Source: Candidatus Proelusimicrobium volucris
GTDB lineage: Bacteria > Elusimicrobiota > Elusimicrobia > Elusimicrobiales > Elusimicrobiaceae
DNA length: 64,000 nucleotides
Reading direction: 5' to 3'
Assembly (NCBI GenBank): GCA_944324665.1
Contig: CALUXD010000002.1
Coordinates: forward strand, 416,694 to 480,693
Below, piece after piece: positions 23,889 through 33,121 of this stretch. The position numbers and the translations under genes are program-made. Each line of letters begins with the position of its first letter. Within the stretch, counting starts at the first letter, position 1. Below the pieces are notes generated by a model. It was not told the DNA's origin, searched no databases, and worked only from the letters and a program-made list of their open reading frames with translations.

Positions 23889-26800
23889 CTAATGAAATTT
23901 TTCTGTTTGACCAGCCGCGAAATCGGGCCCCGTTCCCCCGTTATCCTCTATCGGCTTTAAGCCGTCTTTAGAGTTTGAAAGGTAATAAATATCAGACTCC
24001 CCCTCATAGTTTTGAGGCGCGGTCTTGTCCCAATCCATATTTTCTTTATTTATAAGGACACCCTTGGACGTCATATAGGCGATAGGATCCTGTATGATAT
24101 CTTTAAATGCATCCGACGGAAGCATATCCTGACTAAACCAGGAATAATTATAATTTATCGGGCCTATCCAGCTGCCGTCTACGGCGTTGCGATATTCCAA
24201 GTGGAGATGGAAATTTATCTTTCTGCCCAGCAAAAGTTCATGCCCGCCGACTCTTATTCTGGATTGTCCGTCGTGGCTGTATATAAAGAAAGTCCCTTCA
24301 GAATTTTCAAACCATACAGCCGGGGACGCCTTGGAAGCGCCCAATACATTTATAAGCCATTCTTTATATTTCGAAAGCAGAACGGAATATTTTACCTTTC
24401 CTTTGGCGGCGGATAATTCTTTATACAAATCTTTCTTTATTTCTTTGCCTAAAGCCATCTGAAGCACATTGTCATTTGAAAAATTTTCCCATTCATAAGT
24501 ATCGCCGCTTAACCCTACCAAATAAGAATGTTTCGGCGCGCCCGCCTCGTTTGAGCGGAGCTTTATTTCTATTAAATTTCTTAATACGTCCTTCTGTTTG
24601 GCCGCACTGAACGTTAAAGCTCTTTGTAAGGCGGATTTAACCATAAAATTGGTTGAGGAACTTACATATTCAAACATATCCTGCAGGGGGCTGTCTTCTA
24701 TCACTAAAGACTTTATTACTTGCCAATCTTCCAGCGGTCCATACTTTAGGGATGGTATTCTATATCCTGAGAGGGCTATCATCTGCCCGCTTTCAAGAGA
24801 TTCGATCGCGCCCGCGATTTCGTCCATATACATATCAAATGTCTGATGGCCGTATGGATTTTGGTCGATAATATTCAACAATTCGGCAGTCAGTTTGGGC
24901 GAAAGGTATCTGGCGGCAGCCTGCAGCTGCTGATAGCGGCCCTTATTTGCCTTGGGGATGCTGCGTTTCTTTAGAAGTTGAGAAGCAAAGTAAGAAAATT
25001 CGTCATAGCCGATAATTTCCGGCAGAGATGATTCTTCCTGGTTGACTATTGAGAGTATCGATTTCTGCGGCTGGGTTACAGCCGGCAAACTACCCGTTGG
25101 GGAATGGTCAAAATAATAGTTGCCTGCGTAATTGACTTTAAATCTCGCGCTCGGCCCGCCGTGGAATTCATTCAAAATTCCCTCTATTTTAGGCAGGGCA
25201 AAAATAGAGAATATCTGTTTTGTTCCCGCCGTTCCTTTCTGCAGGCCGTTGGCTACCGTTGCCGCCGTTTTTGAAGTGTTTGAGAAAACCTCAACCGTAG
25301 TTAAAGTCGGCGTTACTTTTGTGATATTAAAAGCTGTTCCGAAGGCGTCAGACAAATTATAAGCCGTTTTAATCGCCGTCTGCGGCGCTTGCGAAACTGG
25401 CGCCACGATTACTGTCGGGCTAAAGAGATTTACGCTAGGCGCTCCGGTAAGAGTCAAGCCCGAAAAAGCTTTGCCCGGATTGCGTATCGATCCTCTGGCT
25501 ATTTGTTCGCTTATATCCCAAGAGGGCAATATCCACGAGAAATATTGATCGGCGATAAAACGTTTCCATTTAGGAAGTTCTTTATACGGCTTATTAAAGA
25601 ACCAGCCCGGTTTAAACGGTTGGGAAACGATCGGCTGAGACATTTCCAACGCTTCTTCCGCTATTTTCATTTCGGTTTCGGCTTCGCTCTTGGATATGCG
25701 CAATCTTTGCTGACGGGTAAGTTTCCCCGTCCCTTGCGCCGCCGCACCGCCGCCGCCTTCCCCCACCGTTGCGGTAAGAACGGTTTTTTCGCCTTCTATC
25801 GCGGGAGTGGCTTTAACGGTTTGTCTGCTTAAAACCACTTGAGCAGTACCCTCATTTAAAGGCGTTTTTTCGGCTGAGGCGACAACTTTTTGTGATGAGG
25901 AAGTATTTGTCGCTTTCCTGTGTTTTTCGGCCATTGAGGAAAGTGCTTTTTGGGCATCTTTGCCTTTTTGGGCCGCATTTTTTGTATTTTTGGCAGACGC
26001 ACCTATCGAAGAGCCCTGTTTAGCAGGTGGTGCCGCCGTTCGTTTTACCGGGGTTCCCCCGCCTTTCTTTATATTTGAGTGTACTTTCTTTAGCAAAGCG
26101 CCTTTGCCCGCACCTCTGATTTTGGCGATGCGCGCGCTTCTTACCGCTCTGGAAGTACGGAAACTCTTTATAAAAGAGGAGGTACCCCTCGCCAAAGAAG
26201 GCAGACTTACTACAAATGATGTAATCAATACCGCGCTTACCAATATATCGCCCCATACGGCCAGCTGAGCTATTTTTTGGTTCTTTTCCGCCCTAGATAT
26301 TTTTATGGCGTCTTTGGTCTTTTCCGGTCTATAACCGGCATTATAACTTTTTGATACACGCGCCATTATATTATTGACACGGCGTTGGGTGCCTTCGTTT
26401 AAATCCCACCAGTCCAAGCTGTAAAGTTTTCCTATTACATAGGCAGAATTCCCGCCTTTTACCCCGCCGCCTTTTATCGCACCGGTAACCAAAGGTATAT
26501 GCACCGCCGAATATCCGGTGTTTGAAGATCTTAAAGCAAAAGCGTAATTGTTTACCGCTTTGTTCGCTATCGCGCGGGCGCGGTTATCGGGCCATTGGCT
26601 TAACAATACTCCGATATCTTCCAAAAGATTGCCGTAAGGCATATTGTAGCCGCTGTGTCCGTCTTTAGCCATACTTATGCCGAAATTGCTATACCCGTAT
26701 TCTTTTGCGGTTTCTTCGTCTATATATTGGAACCTTAAACCGACTTCGTTTAAATATCTTCCGCCGCGGCCTCTTATCCTATTATTTATATCGGTGCTTT

Positions 26801-27866
26801 TGTCCACCCAGGCTTTTATTGAAATAATGTCAAATGCGCGTCCGAGTATTTGCCAAACGCTGCCCACCCTCAAACCGTCGGACAAACTGTCTTTAAGAAG
26901 GAATTTCTCCAAAAGCTGATAAGCCCTATTGTTGGCAGTCAGCAATAAGGCGGTAACATAATTGCCCAATACCAAGGCGCCGTAATCTTCCCTGTAATTA
27001 TTTTTTAATTGTTTGTAGAGAAGCTCGGCGTTTGCGTTTTTATCGGCGGCGGAAAGATCGTCAATCATACCGAGCGAAAGCGCTATATATCCCAATTTTT
27101 CACAAGCGGAGCGGCGTTCTTCTTTTCCTTTCCTGGCGTCGGCCCGCCCATCTCCGCCGGCAAGACCGGGCATTATATCTGCCATATAGACGTCATTATC
27201 GCAATAATCGCCGGTTTTATTTATCAGCTGTCTAAAATACTTCTGCGCTAACCCCGCATCGCCGACGCTTATCCCGTATTCCGATATGGTATTGTAAATG
27301 TCTTTGGCGGGTGCTAGCATAAGTTCATTGTTCCAACGCCATTTTTTATTCGTTTCGTCGACGCCTGCCCCATACCTTAAAAGCGCCCTAAGCAGGCCCC
27401 TATTATATATTAGAGGGTCGAAGCATTTTCCGTTATCGCAGATATCGCCGTTTTTATTTCTGAATTTGGAACTGTTGGCGATATATACGGCGTCATCGGG
27501 GCCATATTTGTGAGTTTTATTTATATGGTTATATGCGGCGGAAACCGCATCTTCTTCGGCGACAACGGCTTTTTTGTATTCAAAATATAAATCCTGCCAC
27601 TCTTTTTCGCTTAAAGAACGAAAAGATTTTAAATCTTTATCGAAACTCATCGCGAATTTATAGTTATCAAAGGAGAGGGTGTTGCCAATCATTAAGAATT
27701 TTGCGTTTATGGCAAATTTTTCCTCGTCAAAAGAAAATCGTTTTTCCTTATTTTGAGCCCAAAAAGGGGTGGCCGTATAAGCCTGCGCATAAGTGGGAAG
27801 CGAGCTCTGCGCCAGCATAAACAGTGAAAGAAGTACAGATGTATATTTAATCAAGTGCGCTTTCAT
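23889..27866 (-). CDS. Very large secreted protein of unknown function, probably originally joined to the trypsin-like segment
   Basis: A 1325-residue protein with a clear Sec signal peptide (hydrophobic 10-22, cleavage after AQA near residue 29). The first 500 residues are helical with several tetratricopeptide-like stretches and a few cysteines (GDICDNGKCFDP, GDYCDND). About residues 535-560 are hydrophobic, followed by an alanine/lysine/threonine-rich linker (about 570-720), then a long unrecognised region with many aromatic residues. I found no catalytic motif in this part. Its stop TAG is followed in the same frame by the trypsin-like segment, so an ancestral product of about 1,660 residues is plausible. 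The -10-like TACTAT begins 12 bases before the ATG, with no Shine-Dalgarno. Confidence 0.75.
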   Translation of the reverse strand: MKAHLIKYTSVLLSLFMLAQSSLPTYAQAYTATPFWAQNKEKRFSFDEEKFAINAKFLMIGNTLSFDNYKFAMSFDKDLKSFRSLSEKEWQDLYFEYKKAVVAEEDAVSAAYNHINKTHKYGPDDAVYIANSSKFRNKNGDICDNGKCFDPLIYNRGLLRALLRYGAGVDETNKKWRWNNELMLAPAKDIYNTISEYGISVGDAGLAQKYFRQLINKTGDYCDNDVYMADIMPGLAGGDGRADARKGKEERRSACEKLGYIALSLGMIDDLSAADKNANAELLYKQLKNNYREDYGALVLGNYVTALLLTANNRAYQLLEKFLLKDSLSDGLRVGSVWQILGRAFDIISIKAWVDKSTDINNRIRGRGGRYLNEVGLRFQYIDEETAKEYGYSNFGISMAKDGHSGYNMPYGNLLEDIGVLLSQWPDNRARAIANKAVNNYAFALRSSNTGYSAVHIPLVTGAIKGGGVKGGNSAYVIGKLYSLDWWDLNEGTQRRVNNIMARVSKSYNAGYRPEKTKDAIKISRAEKNQKIAQLAVWGDILVSAVLITSFVVSLPSLARGTSSFIKSFRTSRAVRSARIAKIRGAGKGALLKKVHSNIKKGGGTPVKRTAAPPAKQGSSIGASAKNTKNAAQKGKDAQKALSSMAEKHRKATNTSSSQKVVASAEKTPLNEGTAQVVLSRQTVKATPAIEGEKTVLTATVGEGGGGAAAQGTGKLTRQQRLRISKSEAETEMKIAEEALEMSQPIVSQPFKPGWFFNKPYKELPKWKRFIADQYFSWILPSWDISEQIARGSIRNPGKAFSGLTLTGAPSVNLFSPTVIVAPVSQAPQTAIKTAYNLSDAFGTAFNITKVTPTLTTVEVFSNTSKTAATVANGLQKGTAGTKQIFSIFALPKIEGILNEFHGGPSARFKVNYAGNYYFDHSPTGSLPAVTQPQKSILSIVNQEESSLPEIIGYDEFSYFASQLLKKRSIPKANKGRYQQLQAAARYLSPKLTAELLNIIDQNPYGHQTFDMYMDEIAGAIESLESGQMIALSGYRIPSLKYGPLEDWQVIKSLVIEDSPLQDMFEYVSSSTNFMVKSALQRALTFSAAKQKDVLRNLIEIKLRSNEAGAPKHSYLVGLSGDTYEWENFSNDNVLQMALGKEIKKDLYKELSAAKGKVKYSVLLSKYKEWLINVLGASKASPAVWFENSEGTFFIYSHDGQSRIRVGGHELLLGRKINFHLHLEYRNAVDGSWIGPINYNYSWFSQDMLPSDAFKDIIQDPIAYMTSKGVLINKENMDWDKTAPQNYEGESDIYYLSNSKDGLKPIEDNGGTGPDFAAGQTEKFH

Positions 27867-27872
27867 ATTTAA

Positions 27873-27878
27873 ATAGTA
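27873..27878 (-). promoter_or_regulatory. -10 box of a probable leaderless promoter for the large secreted protein
   Basis: TACTAT on the - strand starts 12 bases before the ATG at 27866; no Shine-Dalgarno sequence is visible. Confidence 0.4.
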
Positions 27879-27959
27879 ATAATATAGAGGAAACTAAACA
27901 AGTGAAAAAGGCCCTATCACTCTTTAGGACTAAGGACCTATATAAAATATTGATAATTA

Positions 27960-27968
27960 TGCTATAAT
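27960..27968 (+). promoter_or_regulatory. Extended -10 promoter upstream of the phosphate uptake operon
   Basis: TGC-TATAAT on the + strand predicts a start near 27975, about 170 bases before the DUF47 start codon. No gene lies between, so it drives either a small RNA or a structured leader. Confidence 0.5.
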
Positions 27969-28033
27969 TTTTTTAGAAACTTTTAGTTATGGATTATTAT
28001 AAGCGTAGAATATCTAAATTTAAAAATGAAAGA

Positions 28034-28063
28034 AGTCCTTTGTCCAGGACTATAAATTTTTTT
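28034..28063 (+). terminator. First terminator-like hairpin in the phosphate-operon leader
   Basis: AGTCCT (28034-28039) pairs with AGGACT (28046-28051) and is followed by ATAAA and seven Ts. The stem is only 6 bp, so termination may be partial. Confidence 0.5.
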
Positions 28064-28071
28064 GCGTATTG

Positions 28072-28102
28072 AAGAGCAGACTTTTTAGTCTGCTCTTTTT
28101 TT
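28072..28102 (+). terminator. Second, strong terminator-like hairpin in the phosphate-operon leader
   Basis: A perfect 10-bp stem AAGAGCAGAC / GTCTGCTCTT with a 6-base loop is followed by five more Ts. It ends only about 40 bases upstream of the DUF47 ATG, which points to attenuation or to the end of a small RNA. Confidence 0.75.
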
Positions 28103-28143
28103 ACGAATTTCAAATAAAGATTAAAAAAAGGAGAAACAAAACT

Positions 28144-28767
28144 ATGTTATTTATGCCAAAAGAAGTAAAATTCTTCGATCTGTTCGACAAGCAGGCCGAA
28201 AATCTGTTGGAAGGAGCCCAGTTGCTTAATAAAATAATCAACACTCCCGAGATAAACAGAGACAATGTTGACAAAATGCACGCAATAGAACACCGCGGCG
28301 ACGAGATAAACCACAATATATTGAATATGTTAAACGAAAGTTTCATCACCCCCTTTGACCGCGAAGATATTTTTACCCTTGCCCAAAATATGGATAATGT
28401 AATAGACGGTATTTATATGATAGCCAACCGCTTTTACCTATATAAAATAAATACTCCTTCGGAAGAGAGCAAAAAACTGGCTTCCATAATAGAAAATTCC
28501 GTAAGCGCGGTATGTAAAGTGGTAAATTCATTAAGAAACAATAAAAATATAAAAGAAACCCTTAAACAATGCGTAGAGATAAATCGTCTTGAAAATATGG
28601 CCGACGAAATCCGCGATGAGGCCATATCCCGTATCCTCAATGACGATAAAGCAAACCCCATATTGGTTATTAAACAGAAAGAACTTTTTGAAGAAGCTGA
28701 AAAAGTTACCGATATGTGCGAACACGTAGCCAATGTTGTGGAATCAATTATAGTCAAGAATAACTAA
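28144..28767 (+). CDS. DUF47 (PhoU-like) protein, partner of the Pit phosphate transporter
   Basis: A 207-residue helical protein of the DUF47/PhoU_div family, which accompanies Pit-type phosphate permeases in bacteria and archaea and probably regulates them at the cytoplasmic membrane face. I chose ATG 28144 because of the AAAAAGGAG 8-10 bases before it; the upstream in-frame codons lie within the terminator. Family features are EVKFFDLFDKQ, EHRGDEINHNIL, TPFDREDIFTLAQNMDNVID, and ENMADEIRDEAI. It is followed after 11 bases by the pit gene and thus forms a two-gene operon behind a hairpin-bearing leader. Confidence 0.92.
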   Translation: MLFMPKEVKFFDLFDKQAENLLEGAQLLNKIINTPEINRDNVDKMHAIEHRGDEINHNILNMLNESFITPFDREDIFTLAQNMDNVIDGIYMIANRFYLYKINTPSEESKKLASIIENSVSAVCKVVNSLRNNKNIKETLKQCVEINRLENMADEIRDEAISRILNDDKANPILVIKQKELFEEAEKVTDMCEHVANVVESIIVKNN

Positions 28768-28778
28768 GAGGTATCAAT

Positions 28779-29837
28779 ATGGATATTATTTGGATAATTT
28801 TTCTTATAGTTCTGGCATTGTTTTTCGACTATCTCAACGGTTTCCACGATGCCGCCAACTCAGTGGCTACGGTAGTATCAACCAGAGTACTCTCGCCTAG
28901 GGTAGCGGTATGGTGGGCGGCGTTTTTCAACTTTGCAGCGCTGTTTGTGTTTCATACGGGAGTGGCAAAAACGATAGGCAGCGGGATTGTCGATATATCG
29001 ATAGTGGATACAAACCTTGTTTTCGGCGCGCTTATGGGCGCATGCGTATGGAATTTGCTTACCTGGTGGTGGGGATTGCCTTCAAGCTCCTCGCACGCTT
29101 TGATAGGCGGGCTTATCGGGGCGGCTTTAGTGAAAGCGGGGCCTTCCAGCTTGGTAAGCGCGGGTATAATCAAGACCGTGGCTTTTATAGTAATAGCGCC
29201 GATAATGGGCGTGTTCTTCAGCATAGTAATAGCCAGCGTAGTCTTTAGGATATTCGCCCACAGCAACCCGTTTAAAGTGGACCATATCTTTAGGAAGGGG
29301 CAGCTGCTTTCGGCGGCGGCTTATAGCTTGGGGCACGGCGGAAACGACGCCCAAAAAACCATGGGTATAATAACGATGCTGTTATTTGGCGGAGTTTCAG
29401 CCGGTACGGGCGACATATCGGTAATAAGGGATTTCTTTATGACAAACCACGAAGCGGCCCGTTTCGCCGCGGGTGATACATTCTTCATTCCCATATCGAT
29501 AGTGATATTATGCCATTTGGCAATAGCGTTCGGAACGCTTAGCGGCGGCTGGCGCATAGTAAAAACCATGGGACAAAAAGTTACTCGCCTAAAACCGGTG
29601 GACGGCTTCTGCGCGGAATCGGGCGCGGCGGCTTCTTTGTTCATATCATCTTGGTTGGGTATACCGGTAAGCACGACTCATACAATAACCGGCGGCATAG
29701 TGGGGATAGGTTCTTTCAGAAGATTCTCCGCCGTACGCTGGGGCGTAGCCAGGAAAATAGTTTGGGCTTGGGTGGTGACCATACCCGCCGCGGCCTTAAT
29801 TTCGGCCGTTTCCTACTGGGCAAGCACCTTGTTTTAA
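28779..29837 (+). CDS. pit: PiT-family inorganic phosphate permease
   Basis: A 352-residue inner-membrane transporter of the PiT family (PF01384), taking up phosphate (or metal-phosphate) with cations. The duplicated signature is visible in both halves: LNGFHDAANSVATVVSTR near the N-terminus and YSLGHGGNDAQKTMGII in the middle, with GLPSSSSHALIGG and GIPVSTTHTITGGIVG as the paired S/T-rich loops. It has about 9-10 hydrophobic segments. AAGAGG precedes the start; DUF47 is directly upstream and a terminator follows. The short length, without a large cytoplasmic insert, is normal for bacterial members paired with DUF47. Confidence 0.95.
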   Translation: MDIIWIIFLIVLALFFDYLNGFHDAANSVATVVSTRVLSPRVAVWWAAFFNFAALFVFHTGVAKTIGSGIVDISIVDTNLVFGALMGACVWNLLTWWWGLPSSSSHALIGGLIGAALVKAGPSSLVSAGIIKTVAFIVIAPIMGVFFSIVIASVVFRIFAHSNPFKVDHIFRKGQLLSAAAYSLGHGGNDAQKTMGIITMLLFGGVSAGTGDISVIRDFFMTNHEAARFAAGDTFFIPISIVILCHLAIAFGTLSGGWRIVKTMGQKVTRLKPVDGFCAESGAAASLFISSWLGIPVSTTHTITGGIVGIGSFRRFSAVRWGVARKIVWAWVVTIPAAALISAVSYWASTLF

Positions 29838-29854
29838 AAGTTTGTTTGGCACAA

Positions 29855-29887
29855 CAAAACCGCCGTTATAAAAAAACGGCGGTTTTA
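29855..29887 (+). terminator. Intrinsic terminator of the phosphate operon
   Basis: The arms AAAACCGCCGTT and AACGGCGGTTTT around an A-rich loop end in a T-run. Confidence 0.92.
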
Positions 29888-29955
29888 TTTTGCCTAAAAT
29901 AGCTAATATTTAAATATAAAATGTTAGAATATAAAAAGATTCCCCGGGAGATTTT

Positions 29956-31146
29956 ATGGCTGGCAAATTAAGTTTTTCTTATTCCAAAATGACGCTCTAC
30001 AAAGAGTGTCCTCAAAAATACAAATTTCGATATATTCTAAAAATACCGGAAAAGCCGAAATATTATTTCGCTTTCGGGACGGCTCTGCACAAAGTTATGG
30101 AATATTTATATTCCTCCCTTAAGCCGCCCTTTCCCCCCTTGGAAACGGTTTTGGCGTTTTTCAAGACTGATTGGGAATCTTCCACCTACGAGGAAAAGGG
30201 ATATCCCTCCAAACTTAAGGAACAGGAAGGCTATTTGGAAGGCGTAAAAATAATAGAGGCCTATTACAAAAAACATCTTAAAGACGAACTTTCACCCCTG
30301 GCTACGGAGTTTAGAACTACGGTTGATATAGACGGTCTGTCTGTCATCGGCATTGTAGACCGCATAGATTATCTTGGCGAAGGGAAAGTGTCGATAGTGG
30401 ATTACAAAACGGGCAAAAAAATCAACCGCGAACCCGACCAGCTGATGATGTATCAAAAGCTGATGAAAGGCAATAAAGAGTTGGAAAATATCGTCAAAAC
30501 CCGCTATCCTCAGGCTGACGGGATAGAAGTATCCAATATGCTTTTTTATCATTTACCGTCTTTAGACTCGCAGACTTTTGAGCCTGCCTCGGAAGAGGAG
30601 ATAAAAGAATTTTGGTCGCGCGTGCTGGCCGTTGCGGCCGATATAAAAGCAGGCAATTTCGCGCCGGACCCGGGCGAAACCAAGTGCCGTTTCTGCGACT
30701 ATAAGGATATGTGCCCGGTATGGAAGCTTTCCCCCTCCGAAATGCAAGAACTTCAGGCTCAGCCCGCGGAAAAAGAAAGCGCAAAAAACCCGATGGATAT
30801 TCTTTCCGATAAAGTTGATGCTTACGGCAAAGCTTTGCGGGAAGTAAAAAACCTCGAGCGGGAAATTATAGCCGCTATGCAAAAAGAGGATATAAACCGT
30901 CATTTCGGCAAGGAATTTGAAGTGTCTTTGTCTAAAGAGGAAACCCTAGATTTTACAGACAGACAAAAGGTTGTGGAAATTTTAAAGGAATTTAATTTGT
31001 TGGGCAAGACTTTGGTACCTACTCTGGGGAAGATAAAGGCGCTGCTTGAAAGCGATTTTATCAAGCCCGAGCAGCGCGATGCGCTGTTAAAATTGGCGCG
31101 GTATTCGACGCAGTACAAACTAAATTGTTCAAAAACGGAAGAGTGA
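29956..31146 (+). CDS. RecB/Cas4-like PD-(D/E)XK nuclease with probable Fe-S cluster
   Basis: A 396-residue stand-alone exonuclease of the PDDEXK_1 (RecB-like) family. Motifs are SYSKMTLYKECPQKYKFRY at the N-terminus with Cys18, FGTALHKVMEYL (motif I His), VIGIVDRIDYL (catalytic Asp), and VSIVDYKTGKK (D-x-K). A C-terminal CRFCDYKDMC provides three cysteines which with Cys18 would bind a 4Fe-4S cluster, as in AddB and Cas4. A region after about 280 carries a coiled-coil tail of unknown role. No helicase or cas genes are nearby. It begins after GGGAG and is followed after one base by the sulfatase gene, so it heads a four-gene operon. Confidence 0.88.
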   Translation: MAGKLSFSYSKMTLYKECPQKYKFRYILKIPEKPKYYFAFGTALHKVMEYLYSSLKPPFPPLETVLAFFKTDWESSTYEEKGYPSKLKEQEGYLEGVKIIEAYYKKHLKDELSPLATEFRTTVDIDGLSVIGIVDRIDYLGEGKVSIVDYKTGKKINREPDQLMMYQKLMKGNKELENIVKTRYPQADGIEVSNMLFYHLPSLDSQTFEPASEEEIKEFWSRVLAVAADIKAGNFAPDPGETKCRFCDYKDMCPVWKLSPSEMQELQAQPAEKESAKNPMDILSDKVDAYGKALREVKNLEREIIAAMQKEDINRHFGKEFEVSLSKEETLDFTDRQKVVEILKEFNLLGKTLVPTLGKIKALLESDFIKPEQRDALLKLARYSTQYKLNCSKTEE

Positions 31147-31147
31147 T

Positions 31148-33109
31148 ATGATATACAGGCCGATAAAATTGGCGCGCAGGAGCGCCGCAATGCAGTTAAG
31201 ATTTAAGAGCGCGATATTTTTTATTTTCATGTTTTTTGCTTTGTTCAGTTTCGCGAGGTTATTGCTTTTATGCTTTAACTATTCATTTTTCGACAAACTT
31301 TCTTTCGGGCAGACGGCTTTTGCTTTTCTAAGCGGGCTCAGGTTTGACTTCGCGGCGATAGCGATATTCGTATTGCCTTTGGTGTTTATGCTCAGTCTGC
31401 CGGTACGGTCAATCAAGTGGTTAAAGTTTTGGAGTTTCCTCTTATCGGCGGAATTTGTATTGTTCGGGGCTTTGCTCAGCGCGGATCTGATATACTTCGG
31501 ATACGTCAAACGGCATATGGGCGAGGAACTTTTAAGCCTGGGCAACGATTTTTCCTTTATCGTCGGTTATGCTTTCGGGCCGGGCCTTTGGATTTTGATA
31601 CTGCTCATTTTGGGGCTGTTGTTTTTGTTATGGCTGGTAAATTTGATAATAAAAATCTTTTATCAAGAGCCCACTTTCCGCGGTGGGAAGGAAATCGTCT
31701 ATTATATCGTTTTTATCGCTTTGATATTATTGGGAATATACGGTAAAGCCAGCCGTACCCCCTTGAACATACCCGATGCTTACAGGGCCGCCGACAGCGG
31801 TATGGCCGCCGATTTGGCCCTAAACGGGATATTTACTTCCTACCGGGTAATAAGCCAAGGCGACTATATGGCCGAAAACGAGAAAGATTTACTTTTATCG
31901 ATAGAAGAAACGGTGGGAAACGTCCTGATGGAGCGGGAAGACGCGCCTATGCCTTATCAATATCCGCTTCTGCGCACCCTAAATGACATAAGGCCATATA
32001 AAAAACCTCTCAATTTAGTGATAGTGGTAATGGAATCTTGGGTGCCTAATTATATAGATTCCGTCGCAGGGACGGAATATGGAGTAACCCCCAATTTTGA
32101 CAAATTGGTAAGATACGGCGATTATTTTAACAATTTCTACGCCTTTGAACTAAGAAGTTTGCCCGGCATTACGGCGGTGCTTACGGGTATCCCAGCTTTG
32201 CCCAAACTGCCGAAACTCGGCTACGGGCTGGAGAAAATTAATATGACAAAACTCCCCCAAATCTTGAAAGACAAGGGTTACAGAACGATATTCGCGCAGA
32301 CTTCCCAACGCTCTTCTTTCAATCTGGATAAGACCGCGGATATGCTCGGTTTTGAGGAAATCTACGGCATGGAAGATATGCCAAAACAGTTCAACTACGT
32401 CAAAGCCGAGGGCTACGGCTACGACTACGATATGTTCAGCCTGCTAAATGAAAAACTGAAAGGCGAAACAAAACCTTTCTTCCTCTTCGCTTTTACCGGG
32501 ATAACCCATACCCCCTATTTAGGGTATCTGGAAGGTTTTGATAAATATCCCAATACTACGGAAGAAAACAAATACCTCAATTCTTTGATGTTCGCCGATT
32601 ATTCCCTAGGCTATTTTATGGACGAACTTAGAAAGGAACCCTGGTTCTATGATACTGTTTTCATATTTGTCGCTGATCATACTTTTAACAGGAACGGCAG
32701 CATAAAAGAAAAGTACAATATTCCGTTTTTGATTTACGCGCCCAGATACGTCAAAGCGCAAAGAAGCGAAACGCTGGGCTCTCAGCTGGACATATTGCCG
32801 ACGGTTTTTGATCTTCTTCGCCTCCAGGAGCCTTACTCTGCGGCGGGTAAAAGTCTTGTTTCCGATTCCGAAAAGAGGAACGCTATTTTTGCCGACGGCT
32901 ATACAATCGGGATAATACAGCCTGACGGCGCCCTTAGACATACGCGGGAAAAAGCCTTGGAACAAGAGAAATATTCCGCTTCCTTCGATAAGGACGCGGC
33001 GGAACAAACTTTGCTTTCTTTAGATAAGGCGTTTTTTACTTTGATAAAGGAAAACCGCTGGCACCCCTCCGAAGAAGAGCAAAACGGCGGGACCGAGGCG
33101 GAAAACTAA
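31148..33109 (+). CDS. LtaS-like membrane sulfatase / phosphoglycerol transferase family protein
   Basis: A 653-residue protein with five N-terminal membrane segments and an extracytoplasmic alkaline-phosphatase-fold sulfatase domain from about 290. Metal-site motifs include VVMESWVPNY (Glu), the catalytic Thr in LPGITAVLTG (about 340) and VADHTFNRN (Asp-His, about 510). This architecture belongs to LTA synthase, OpgB and related phosphoglycerol or phosphoethanolamine transferases, so the product probably transfers a phospho-alcohol to a periplasmic glycan or lipid. In a two-membrane organism lipoteichoic acid is unlikely. An FGGY kinase follows after 12 bases, which may supply a phosphorylated polyol. 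Substrate unknown. Confidence 0.86.
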   Translation: MIYRPIKLARRSAAMQLRFKSAIFFIFMFFALFSFARLLLLCFNYSFFDKLSFGQTAFAFLSGLRFDFAAIAIFVLPLVFMLSLPVRSIKWLKFWSFLLSAEFVLFGALLSADLIYFGYVKRHMGEELLSLGNDFSFIVGYAFGPGLWILILLILGLLFLLWLVNLIIKIFYQEPTFRGGKEIVYYIVFIALILLGIYGKASRTPLNIPDAYRAADSGMAADLALNGIFTSYRVISQGDYMAENEKDLLLSIEETVGNVLMEREDAPMPYQYPLLRTLNDIRPYKKPLNLVIVVMESWVPNYIDSVAGTEYGVTPNFDKLVRYGDYFNNFYAFELRSLPGITAVLTGIPALPKLPKLGYGLEKINMTKLPQILKDKGYRTIFAQTSQRSSFNLDKTADMLGFEEIYGMEDMPKQFNYVKAEGYGYDYDMFSLLNEKLKGETKPFFLFAFTGITHTPYLGYLEGFDKYPNTTEENKYLNSLMFADYSLGYFMDELRKEPWFYDTVFIFVADHTFNRNGSIKEKYNIPFLIYAPRYVKAQRSETLGSQLDILPTVFDLLRLQEPYSAAGKSLVSDSEKRNAIFADGYTIGIIQPDGALRHTREKALEQEKYSASFDKDAAEQTLLSLDKAFFTLIKENRWHPSEEEQNGGTEAEN

Positions 33110-33121
33110 ACGGCTAATAAT

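Noticed and set aside
23889-23891. Recoding of TAG as a sense codon in this genome
   Set aside because: TAG is the proper terminator of several intact genes here (AsnA, aldo/keto reductase, MATE, the small membrane protein), so a global reassignment is not supported; a local nonsense mutation or readthrough remains possible.
29956-31146. Cas4 of a CRISPR-Cas system
   Set aside because: The nuclease and Fe-S motifs fit, but no repeats or other cas genes are present and the neighbours are envelope genes.
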